Shown here one piece after another: positions 1 to 5,390 of a stretch of DNA of 5,440 nucleotides. Source of the DNA: CAZDET01 sp964504335 (GTDB lineage Bacteria; Bacteroidota; Bacteroidia; Chitinophagales; Saprospiraceae); assembly GCA_964504335.1 (NCBI GenBank), contig CAZDET010000127.1, positions 1-5,440 on the forward strand, given 5' to 3'. Every line of letters starts with the position of its first letter. Position 1 is the stretch's first letter. The notes beneath the pieces are model-generated. The model saw only the letters and a list, made by a program, of their open reading frames with translations, was not told the DNA's origin and did no database searches. A program made the translations under genes and the position numbers.

Positions 1-888
1 CTAATTACACCTCACTTTATTCCGCTGCACCGCATACTGCGTGTTCCCCACCCGCCAGCGGCCCTGTAAAATCAATCCTTTATTGACGGGATTGACGGAC
101 GTATTTCCATTATTGAACGACAAAAACACCGCCGGCTGCCCCTGATAGGTCACAAGCTGCCACGAGCCGGAATTGCGCCCGTATGATGCGCCCTGGGCAT
201 TATCACCGTAGCCACCTTCCACGCTAAAGGAACCATCGTAGTTCATCCAGAATCGGCCGTCGCGGCAGAAATTGACGTAGGTGATCGAACTGGCCACATT
301 GTCGTTGAGGTAGGAAGTTCGGGTATAGTACACCACCTGGCTGCCGGCCACCAGATTAAATAATTCCCGGTCGTTCAGGGCAGGATGCGGGCTTGCCGCC
401 GGGGCCGACTGATTGGGGTAGGTCTGCCGCTGTTCGGTCGCATGACCGCGATTGTGCTGCGAATAGCTGTAGTCGAAATCCTGTGACGGATCAGGCGGTG
501 TTTGGGACGTGCTCCCCTGGGAAATCATATACTGAGAAAGATCCACTGCTCCCAATTCGTGCTGCGGACTGGTCTGGTAGAAGTTGTCGGTATAGCCAAA
601 AGCGGAAAAAACCAGGGCATTTGCCCGCAAGGTGGCGGAAAAATTAACGGGTCCATCGGCCGTATACAGCGTGCCGGTCATTTGCTGGCCGTCCTGTTTG
701 CCCCGGAAGGCAAAGTTGCCCAAATTGGTTTGTACCAGGCCGTGGTACTCGTTGCCCATCGGCTTGAAACGCAGGCCAATCGTACTGTTGGCGTTGATAT
801 ACGTACCGGAAAAGGAAGCTTGCTGCGCGGCTGCAACCGTAAGCGTAATTGCGGATAGCCACAAGACGAAATAGCATTTTTGGAGCAT
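1..888 (-). CDS. Secreted two-part beta-rich protein of unknown function
   Basis: A 295-residue protein with a clear Sec signal peptide: a short basic start (MLQK), a hydrophobic core at about residues 6-20 and a likely signal peptidase I cut after AAA, before QQ at 22-23. Mature residues 24-110 alternate like short beta strands (GTYINANSTIGLRF, then GLVQTNLGNFAFRG), the pattern of a small beta-barrel or beta-sandwich. Residues 121-170 are a low-complexity linker rich in Ser, Gln, Pro, Tyr and His. Residues 171-295 form a second beta-rich part with many Gly, Asn and aromatic residues, ending in GRWRVGNTQYAV. Only two cysteines lie in the mature chain, C208 and C294, and they could form a disulphide. 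The stop codon occupies the first three bases of the window, so the gene is complete. It lies downstream of the ribonuclease-barstar operon on the same strand, but the 220-nt gap argues for separate transcription. I recognise no enzymatic motif. A periplasmic or surface location is inferred from the signal peptide. Confidence 0.85.
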   Translation of the reverse strand: MLQKCYFVLWLSAITLTVAAAQQASFSGTYINANSTIGLRFKPMGNEYHGLVQTNLGNFAFRGKQDGQQMTGTLYTADGPVNFSATLRANALVFSAFGYTDNFYQTSPQHELGAVDLSQYMISQGSTSQTPPDPSQDFDYSYSQHNRGHATEQRQTYPNQSAPAASPHPALNDRELFNLVAGSQVVYYTRTSYLNDNVASSITYVNFCRDGRFWMNYDGSFSVEGGYGDNAQGASYGRNSGSWQLVTYQGQPAVFLSFNNGNTSVNPVNKGLILQGRWRVGNTQYAVQRNKVRCN

Positions 889-987
889 TGGGTTTGGTTT
901 TTCTTGTGAAAACTGAATTAACGTAAGGTTTTAAAGGTGAACTAACCTCTCAAGCTTTTGAAGCTGTTTTACAGCCGTTTTTAATGA

Positions 988-1011
988 GTGGGCACTTTGG
1001 GTATGCCCCAC
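988..1011. other. Hairpin-forming inverted repeat between operons
   Basis: GTGGGCA at 988-994 pairs with TGCCCCAC at 1004-1011 with one bulged base, around a 9-nt loop. It is the strongest inverted repeat I see in the non-coding stretch 889-1108, which otherwise holds only a 5-bp repeat (GCTGT at 963-967, ACAGC at 971-975) and the T-rich tract listed separately. It could be part of a transcription end for the barstar operon or a leader structure for the secreted-protein gene. No uridine run follows directly on either strand, so a classical intrinsic terminator is not supported. Confidence 0.35.
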
Positions 1012-1061
1012 AGCTATGTAGTAAAATGGGAATGGAGTGACCAGGGTGGCCGTTAGAAATT

Positions 1062-1090
1062 TCAAAAAAAGAAAACCGCTTCTAAGCAAA
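1062..1090 (-). terminator. Possible terminator after the barstar gene
   Basis: Reading the minus strand from the barstar stop at 1111, a small stem (GCTT/AAGC, 1078-1087) is followed by a T-rich run at 1064-1075 (seven T in a row, with further T upstream). The position, 20-45 nt after the stop codon, suits a transcription end. The stem is only 4 bp with almost no loop, so this is a weak call resting mostly on the T tract. Confidence 0.28.
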
Positions 1091-1108
1091 CCGAGCGCAG
1101 GAGGATTC

Positions 1109-1330
1109 CTACCAAAAATAGCGCGCCAACAGGGCCTGAATGCTCCGCCGCTCTTCGGGAGGGGCGTCGGCCAGGAGTGCCTCAAAAAAGGGGGCAAGCG
1201 ACAGCTGCTCGGTCCCGGCTGCTTCTAGTTTTTCGGCCAGGATTTCGTCGGCCGCGTCGAGGTTGTGCCCGAAGTAATCGGGAAAATCGTAGGCGTTGGC
1301 GAGGAGGTGTAAGAAGTCGGATTTCGTCAC
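1109..1330 (-). CDS. Short barstar-like ribonuclease inhibitor
   Basis: A 73-residue acidic protein. Its segment 16-31 (FPDYFGHNLDAADEIL) lines up with the barnase-binding helix of barstar (LPEYYGENLDALWDCL, residues 26-41). It keeps the Tyr equivalent to barstar Y29 (Y19), the Gly-x-Asn-Leu-Asp core and the key Asp35 (D25); the Asp39 position is Glu (E29) and Trp38 is Asp (D28). The rest can be matched to barstar as a strand/helix around 41-53 and a last helix at 58-71. Barstar itself is about 90 residues: the first strand of the fold is missing here, and the protein stops where the final strand would begin. The start is GTG; its first bases overlap the ribonuclease stop (GTGA), and the frame upstream is open to a double stop near 1397 but has no ATG, GTG or TTG. 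No Shine-Dalgarno site is seen, so coupled translation is likely. Inferred role: cytoplasmic neutralisation of the ribonuclease encoded just before it. Confidence 0.8.
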   Translation of the reverse strand: MTKSDFLHLLANAYDFPDYFGHNLDAADEILAEKLEAAGTEQLSLAPFFEALLADAPPEERRSIQALLARYFW

Positions 1331-1794
1331 GGCAGTAGGATCTGAGTGAAGGTAGTGTAATGATCGCGGGTATAGTAAAAAAGCGTCTTGCTTTCATCAA
1401 CGACGAGGCGTTCGGCACCCCGCCCCACGTTCGGGCGCAGCGGATGCACGTCGTATTCATAATACACCCGTTGGCGCGGCAAAGTTCCTTCGTAATTCTG
1501 AAAAGATCGTCCGCCCTTGTAGCCCCGTAGTGGCTGCCAGTGGCGCACCTGCCGCAGGTGATGCACCACGCGCTGCACGTGCCGCGGCGCCTGGCTCAGC
1601 CCGATCGTGCCGACAATGCCGGTGCCCGGCTGCGGTTGGGGAGCGGCGGGCAGATCGATCCGGGCGGCAGCGCCGGGGTGGCAGGCCCGGTAGCCGGCAA
1701 AGAGCAGCAGGCACAGCAACAGCAGGGCGGATACGGGGGGATAAGCGGAGGCAGATTTGGATAGCGACATAGTGGTAATGTGATATGAGTGCAT
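1327..1794 (-). CDS. Exported barnase/RNase Sa-family guanyl-type ribonuclease
   Basis: A 155-residue protein with an N-terminal hydrophobic segment (about 19-35, LLLLCLLLF core), a Pro/Ala-rich linker (49-58) and a ribonuclease N1/T1-family domain (about 60-152). The domain follows RNase Sa and barnase closely: GTIGLS near 62, SFQNYEGTLP at 97-106 (barnase FSNREGKLP), YYEYDV at 111-116 and RDHYTTFTQI at 143-152 (barnase TDHYQTFTKI). The catalytic set is present: general base E113, phosphate-binding R125 and R129, and general acid H145. Such enzymes cleave single-stranded RNA, usually after guanosine, through a 2',3'-cyclic phosphate. ATG at 1770 (residue 9) is an equally good start and gives a more typical signal sequence, MSLSKSASAY. 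The hydrophobic segment has no clean signal peptidase or lipoprotein motif (YRAC is a poor lipobox), so the enzyme may be secreted or membrane-anchored. The gene overlaps the barstar gene by 4 nt and is strikingly GC-rich. Role inferred: a toxin against other cells, or extracellular RNA degradation. Confidence 0.88.
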   Translation of the reverse strand: MHSYHITTMSLSKSASAYPPVSALLLLCLLLFAGYRACHPGAAARIDLPAAPQPQPGTGIVGTIGLSQAPRHVQRVVHHLRQVRHWQPLRGYKGGRSFQNYEGTLPRQRVYYEYDVHPLRPNVGRGAERLVVDESKTLFYYTRDHYTTFTQILLP

Positions 1795-1807
1795 AGCCCG
1801 CCCCCAG

Positions 1808-1831
1808 CCGACAAGGGCACAGCCCTATCGG
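1808..1831 (-). promoter_or_regulatory. Leader hairpin upstream of the ribonuclease start
   Basis: In the minus-strand transcript, CCGA pairs with TCGG (1828-1831 with 1808-1811) and AGGGC pairs with GCCCT (1822-1826 with 1814-1818). This gives 9 bp, mostly GC, around a 3-nt loop, with a 1-by-2 internal loop. The hairpin ends 13 nt before the upstream ATG at 1794 and 37 nt before the alternative ATG at 1770. It could limit ribosome access to the upstream start; this role is inferred. Confidence 0.45.
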
Positions 1832-1913
1832 TCTGAAGGAGACGGACAGCCATCGAGAGGTTTGGGAATGCTTTAGCGAAGGCGTACTTTGCTTATCGCT
1901 AATGATAACGCTA

Positions 1914-1944
1914 CAAAAATAAGGATTTAATCATTAAAAGCAAA
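1914..1944 (-). promoter_or_regulatory. Bacteroidota-type promoter of the ribonuclease-barstar operon
   Basis: On the minus strand, TTTG (1941-1944) is followed after 19 nt by TATTTTTG (1914-1921). This fits the Bacteroidota sigma factor consensus of a TTTG box near -33 and a TAnnTTTG box near -7. Transcription would start near 1906-1910, leaving a leader of about 110-140 nt before the ribonuclease. No equally good promoter was found for the divergent plus-strand regulator gene. Confidence 0.6.
1926..1938. promoter_or_regulatory. Perfect 13-nt palindrome in the promoter spacer (candidate operator)
   Basis: TTTAAT-C-ATTAAA is a perfect palindrome centred on 1932, one base from the middle of the spacer between the two boxes of the ribonuclease promoter. 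Such a site suits a dimeric repressor, and an Xre-type protein is encoded 50 nt away. AT-rich DNA yields short palindromes by chance, so the link is inferred from placement. Confidence 0.5.
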
Positions 1945-1962
1945 GTTTATTACAGCTTTTAA
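1934..1962. repeat. 8-bp inverted repeat with 13-nt spacer (second candidate operator)
   Basis: TTAAAAGC at 1934-1941 and GCTTTTAA at 1955-1962 are perfect inverted copies. The left arm overlaps the 13-nt palindrome and the first base of the TTTG box; the right arm lies 25 nt before the regulator's start codon. A dimer bound here could act on both divergent genes. A weaker 5-bp repeat, TTATC/GATAA (1893-1897 and 1904-1908), lies at the predicted transcription start. Confidence 0.45.
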
Positions 1963-1986
1963 GGTTTTTTCCTCGGCTAGAGGTCT

Positions 1987-2352
1987 ATGCACATCCATTC
2001 AAACATCCGGGCACTGCGCAAACGGGCTGGTCTGACCCAACAGGAACTCGCCAAACAATTAGAAAAAACCCAAATGACGGTGGGTGATTACGAACGAGGA
2101 AGGGCCATTCCTCCCTTGCCGATCATTCTCCGGCTTTGTGAGATTTTCCAAGTTGATCTCCAGACATTGATTTATCACGATATCGTGAATCAGGGATTTG
2201 CTACGTCGGCTACCTCTGGCGAAAGTGATCGCTTGCGCGCACAACTTGCTAATGTGCAACGCCTAAATGAACTTCAAGGCCACCGCCTGCGCGAGCTGGA
2301 GCGCGAAATACGGGCGCACGCGCCGGAGCTGGCGCGGAAGTTGGGGTTGTGA
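1987..2352 (+). CDS. Xre-family helix-turn-helix regulator with C-terminal coiled coil
   Basis: A 121-residue protein. Residues 5-61 form a Cro/C1-type DNA-binding domain: IRALRKRAGLTQQELAKQL gives helices 1-2, TQMTVGDYERGRAIP the recognition helix and following turn, and PLPIILRLCEIFQVDLQTLI the last two helices with the usual small-domain ending. Residues 66-80 are a Ser/Thr/Gly linker. Residues 81-110 are charged and heptad-like (leucines in LRAQLANVQRLNELQGHRLRELEREI), suggesting a dimerising coiled coil. There is no ligand-binding or peptidase domain. The start has AGAGG only 3 nt before ATG, tighter than usual, but no other in-frame start keeps the domain intact. The gene diverges from the ribonuclease-barstar operon across 192 nt containing palindromes on the toxin promoter, so control of that operon and of itself is a reasonable inference. 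The last third is GC-rich, unlike the AT-rich DNA before the gene. It could instead be a stand-alone regulator of unrelated genes. Confidence 0.88.
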   Translation: MHIHSNIRALRKRAGLTQQELAKQLEKTQMTVGDYERGRAIPPLPIILRLCEIFQVDLQTLIYHDIVNQGFATSATSGESDRLRAQLANVQRLNELQGHRLRELEREIRAHAPELARKLGL

Positions 2353-2539
2353 GCGCGTGTTTGGAAATGATACTAGCCTAAGTCAAACGCATGAAACGGA
2401 CGAACAGAACCGCTTGGAATCCATTGTATGAGCGTATTCCCACAGGATATCGCGATCAGGGGCAACATCATTGTAATCGGCCGTACGAGCACCTCGGAGT
2501 CTCCGTGTAGAATCAAAATTCGGGGCACGAAACTGCTGG

Positions 2540-4183
2540 TCAGGCCTCCTGATGCGTGCCTTGATAGTGGTTAATACCCAAAATCATATGGGCCGCTTTT
2601 TCCGCAATCATAAACACGGGAGCATTCGTATTTCCGGAAACAATCTTCGGCATAACGGAGGCATCCACTATTCGCAGGTTTTCCAAACCGCGTACGTTTA
2701 ATTCGTGATCAACGACTGCCATTTCATCATTGCCCATCTTACAGGTTCCGACTGGATGGTAGACGGTTTCTACGGTTCGTTTTATGTGTTGGATCAAGGC
2801 CTCATCCGATTTTCTGTTGGTGGGTTCTCCGTATGACTTGGTAAATTGTTGGAAGGGCAATTGCTCCATGATTTCTATTGCCAATTTAGCGCCATTTACC
2901 AGGAGATCTAAATCTTCCTTTTCTCGTAAGAAATTTGGTTGAATGATGGGTGCTTCTTGCGGATCCTTGGATCGCAAGGTGACAAACCCTCTGCTTTTTG
3001 GATGTAACAAGGTCGGTAAGATGGTAAAACCATCTACCTTCGGATACGTATTCATATTGTACAGATCATAATCATATCCTTTGCCCAGCCACATGGGAGT
3101 AAAGTGCAATTGTAGATTAGGAGGGGCCTGCTCGTTATCAATATTCAAGAAAGCCACTCCCTCGAGGGGACCTGAATTGAAAGCGCCTTTATTATTGAAA
3201 AAATAATCCCACGTGGCTTGCACTTGCTTTAAAATTGGAATGTTGTGGTTCACACCTTCTTGCACATTCGCCTCGCAACCAATCGGGAAAAACAGATGGT
3301 CTTGGAGGTTCTTCCCAACCCCCTTCAATTCGTGTATACATGCAATGCCCAGTGGGTTTAGGGCTTCGCTATCTCCGATTCCCGATAGCATTAAAATTTG
3401 AGGAGATTGAAAAGCCCCCGCCGATAGAATGATTTCTTTACGAGCACGAACTACTCGTTGTTTAGATCCTTTTACGTAGGCTACACCTACGGCTTTTTTG
3501 CCGTCAAAAACAATTTTAGTTACCCGGGCCCCGGTAAATGCGGTAAGGTTTCGACGCTTTAGGGCCGGTTTGAGAAAGGCAACTGCGCCACTGCACCGCT
3601 TGCCATTTTTTATAGTCAGTTGAGCGATGCCTGCCCCCTTCTGTTGAGCACCATTATAATCGGAGTTAAGTGGAATGCCCACCCGGGAGCACGACTTCAA
3701 AAATGCATCTATGAAGGGCGTTTTAAATCTCACGGGTAGGGTTACGTTGAGCTCACCGGTTGTTCCGTGATAATCGGCATCCATTTTATCCGCCTGCTCG
3801 TGATGTTCTGAGCGGATGAAATAGGGCAGTATCTCTTCATAACTCCAACCTCGGTTGCCCAGGGCGGCCCAACCGTCGTAGTCAGCCCGATTGCCACGTA
3901 CGTAAATCATGGCATTGGTCGAACTACATCCCCCCAGCACCTTTCCTCTGGGCAAATAGATTTTTCGGTTGAAGACCTGTTCTTGGGGTTCTGTCCAAAA
4001 GCCCCAGTCGTTTTTACTTTTATGAATCTTCGTGTAGGCTCCGGGGATGTGGATATTGATATTTGAATCGGGGCCACCGGCTTCCAGGACTAATACGTCA
4101 TGATTGCCGTCTTGCGATAAGCGGTTGGCTAAAACACAGCCTGCCGAACCTGCACCGATAATGATATAATCGTATGTATCCAT
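2540..4183 (-). CDS. GMC-family FAD-dependent alcohol/choline-type dehydrogenase
   Basis: A 547-residue flavoprotein of normal length for the choline dehydrogenase/AlkJ branch of the glucose-methanol-choline family. The N-terminal FAD-binding fold shows GAGSAG at 10-15 and the ribose-binding E34 (LVLEAG). The first family signature lies at 79-97 (RGKVLGGCSSTNAMIYVRG), the second at 256-270 (GAFQSPQILMLSGIG). The active-site base is H476 in YHPVGTCKMG, with partner N518 in SGNTNAP, the His/Asn pair found in choline-type enzymes. The family oxidises primary alcohols to aldehydes, reducing FAD; many bacterial members pass electrons to the respiratory chain. Substrate cannot be read from sequence, and no betaine-aldehyde dehydrogenase or choline transporter gene is nearby, so betA is not assigned. 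No signal peptide is present, so it should be cytoplasmic, perhaps at the inner membrane face. All motifs are intact, but an IS630 element sits about 14 bp upstream of the start codon. The leader is A-rich with no Shine-Dalgarno site. Confidence 0.93.
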   Translation of the reverse strand: MDTYDYIIIGAGSAGCVLANRLSQDGNHDVLVLEAGGPDSNINIHIPGAYTKIHKSKNDWGFWTEPQEQVFNRKIYLPRGKVLGGCSSTNAMIYVRGNRADYDGWAALGNRGWSYEEILPYFIRSEHHEQADKMDADYHGTTGELNVTLPVRFKTPFIDAFLKSCSRVGIPLNSDYNGAQQKGAGIAQLTIKNGKRCSGAVAFLKPALKRRNLTAFTGARVTKIVFDGKKAVGVAYVKGSKQRVVRARKEIILSAGAFQSPQILMLSGIGDSEALNPLGIACIHELKGVGKNLQDHLFFPIGCEANVQEGVNHNIPILKQVQATWDYFFNNKGAFNSGPLEGVAFLNIDNEQAPPNLQLHFTPMWLGKGYDYDLYNMNTYPKVDGFTILPTLLHPKSRGFVTLRSKDPQEAPIIQPNFLREKEDLDLLVNGAKLAIEIMEQLPFQQFTKSYGEPTNRKSDEALIQHIKRTVETVYHPVGTCKMGNDEMAVVDHELNVRGLENLRIVDASVMPKIVSGNTNAPVFMIAEKAAHMILGINHYQGTHQEA

Positions 4184-4198
4184 TTTGCATTGTTTCTA

Positions 4199-4221
4199 TA
4201 CCCCTCACGAAGTGGTTTGGG
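4199..4221. repeat. Left terminal inverted repeat of the IS630 element
   Basis: These 23 bp match the reverse complement of 5285-5307 at 17 positions. Identity is concentrated at the outer end (TACCC) and in an inner GGTTTGGG block, the usual split between cleavage and transposase-binding parts of a terminal repeat. The transposase stop (4205-4207) lies inside it. Confidence 0.88.
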
Positions 4222-5263
4222 CGTACACGGAAGTTCCGCCCACTGTCCTGAAATTTAAGGTCAGTAGGGATCGGATCTCCTCCTTGTAGTTTTTTACGTT
4301 GTCAAGAAATTGAATAATCCCTTGTCGGAATTTATCATACGTCTCGTAATAAATCGAATTAATCGCCTCTTTTCGCAACAGCCGCCAAAGCCGTTCGATC
4401 AAATTCAAATTCGGCGAGTCGGCCGGCAGGTATACAAAGTTGATACGTTGATCTTCGGCCCAATCTTGCAGCCAACGGCAGCGATTGTAGCGGGCATTAT
4501 CACAAATCAGGTAAATCGTTTTACCCGGATGCTTTTTGAGGAGTTTGCGGCACAGTCGCTGCGTAGATTGGGCGTTGATGGTATCTGTGACATCATACAC
4601 TAAGTGCTCCGGTTTGTGGGCGCGCACCGCGCCATTAATATTTACCCGCTTTCGTCCGCTGTTGCAATCAATCTCGAAATCTTTCCCTTTGCGAATCCAG
4701 CCTCTTCCCGTTTTGGTATTATGGGTCGGGTGGGTACCATCGGCAAAGTACACCTCGGCAGTTCCGCTCTCGACTTGGGCAAGCAACTCCGGAAGGGCTT
4801 CTTCGACGAAGACACGTTGGGCCTCCTCATCCGCCTTTCTGGGAACCGCCTTGGTTTGCTTGTAGGTAAAACCGATACGGTGTAACACATCACGCATCCC
4901 GGAGATCGAATAGGTGACGTTGAACTGCTCTTGGATATAAGCGATAATGGGCTTCACATCCAGATAAAGGTGCTCATCGAGGTGATCGGCCAGGTGATCT
5001 TCTTGCTCTGCGGTGAGCCGCCCAGAGTAGGGAACATAGTGATCGGACAGGTACGTCTCGATTCCTTTTTCCTGGTAGCCTTCCCAATAGCGGCGGATGG
5101 TGTTGTCATCTAGGCCCAAAGCGGCCTCAATGGCCTCGACACTGAAGCCTTGATGGAGCATCACTAGCACCGTTACTTTACGGTAGCGGCGCCGAGACAA
5201 CTTCGTGTTGCGTTGAAGTTGACGCAGCTTATCGTAATCTCGAGGGGCTAGCTGGTAGTCCAT
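4205..5263 (-). CDS. IS630-family DD34E transposase
   Basis: A 352-residue transposase in one uninterrupted frame, with none of the frameshift split seen in many relatives. Residues 22-66 form an N-terminal helix-turn-helix (VTVLVMLHQGFSVEAIEAAL, then DDNTIRRYW), followed by a second winged-helix part at about 83-135 (LTAEQEDHLADHL to VLHRIGFTYKQ). The RNase-H-like catalytic domain has D175 in YFADGTHPTH, D255 in YLICDNARYN and E290 in DSPNLNLIERLWRLL; 34 residues separate the second Asp from the Glu, the family spacing. The enzyme cuts at the element's terminal repeats and inserts at TA. The start codon is 44 bp inside the right end, leaving little room for a promoter; a TATGTTTA sequence resembling a -7 box lies directly upstream (minus strand, about 5268-5275). 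The stop codon is 21 nt before the oxidoreductase start, so transcription leaving the element would enter that gene. Confidence 0.95.
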   Translation of the reverse strand: MDYQLAPRDYDKLRQLQRNTKLSRRRYRKVTVLVMLHQGFSVEAIEAALGLDDNTIRRYWEGYQEKGIETYLSDHYVPYSGRLTAEQEDHLADHLDEHLYLDVKPIIAYIQEQFNVTYSISGMRDVLHRIGFTYKQTKAVPRKADEEAQRVFVEEALPELLAQVESGTAEVYFADGTHPTHNTKTGRGWIRKGKDFEIDCNSGRKRVNINGAVRAHKPEHLVYDVTDTINAQSTQRLCRKLLKKHPGKTIYLICDNARYNRCRWLQDWAEDQRINFVYLPADSPNLNLIERLWRLLRKEAINSIYYETYDKFRQGIIQFLDNVKNYKEEIRSLLTLNFRTVGGTSVYAQTTS

Positions 5264-5284
5264 GCCCTAAACATAGAAATTTTT

Positions 5285-5307
5285 CCCAAACCGCTCTGCT
5301 ACGGGTA
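5285..5307. repeat. Right terminal inverted repeat of the IS630 element
   Basis: Reading inward from 5307 on the minus strand: TACCC, a variable middle, then GGTTTGGG, matching the left end at 17 of 23 positions. It is followed outside by TA at 5308-5309, matching the TA at 4197-4198. Confidence 0.88.
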
Positions 5308-5344
5308 TAGACGCTTCGAACACCCATTACTGGCAGTCTGAAAT

Positions 5345-5390
5345 GGCAATTGTATAATATATTGTATAGTTAATATGTATTATATTACTC
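5345..5390. repeat. AT-rich repetitive stretch, probable ancestral upstream region of the oxidoreductase
   Basis: ATTGTATA occurs at 5349-5356 and again at 5361-5368, a 12-bp period, followed by an inverted repeat TAATAT/ATATTA (5371-5376 and 5382-5387). The stretch is almost pure A/T. With the IS removed, it would lie about 55-100 bp upstream of the oxidoreductase start, where promoter or regulator sites would be expected. No gene of useful length is seen from 5310 to 5440. A further TACCC/GGGTA inverted pair at 5391-5416 resembles the IS tips but lacks the rest of the terminal repeat. Confidence 0.4.

Larger units (their letters stand above)
4199..5307 (-). mobile_element. Complete IS630-family insertion sequence (about 1.1 kb)
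   Basis: The element runs between imperfect inverted repeats beginning TACCC and ending GGGTA. It carries one intact transposase gene and is flanked on both sides by TA (4197-4198 and 5308-5309), the target duplication of the IS630/Tc1/mariner group. Its length of 1109 bp is usual for the family. The flanking bases (C 4196, G 5310) also match, so the ends could be drawn 2-3 bp differently. The element lies in the same orientation as the oxidoreductase gene, and the transposase stop codon is inside the left terminal repeat. Intact ends and gene suggest a recent or still active insertion. Confidence 0.9.

Noticed and set aside
931..1197. An 88-residue minus-strand frame overlapping the barstar gene, considered as a frameshifted continuation of barstar.
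   Set aside because: Its translation shows no barstar-like strand or helix, and the Pro/Phe-rich sequence looks like an out-of-frame shadow.
1530..1772. Plus-strand frames rich in Ala, Arg and Gly opposite the ribonuclease gene.
   Set aside because: They are antisense products of a GC-rich gene; the minus-strand frame has a clear enzyme fold and catalytic residues.
1680..1794. Lipoprotein attachment at C38 of the ribonuclease (YRAC).
   Set aside because: An Arg just before the Ala-Cys pair does not fit the lipobox consensus, so lipid anchoring is not supported.
2491..2508. Inverted repeat CGGAG/CTCCG between the convergent regulator and oxidoreductase genes, considered as a shared terminator.
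   Set aside because: The stem would have a 1-3 nt loop and no T tract follows on either strand, so it is too weak to call.
2428..2574. A 48-codon plus-strand reading frame (MSVFPQDIAIRG...) between the regulator and the oxidoreductase.
   Set aside because: It overlaps the end of the oxidoreductase gene, has no ribosome binding site or recognisable motif, and is short enough to arise by chance. I see no other gene-like signal in 2353-2539.
2540..4183. Assignment of the oxidoreductase as betA (choline dehydrogenase).
   Set aside because: Family motifs fit but substrate is not readable, and no betaine-pathway neighbours are present.
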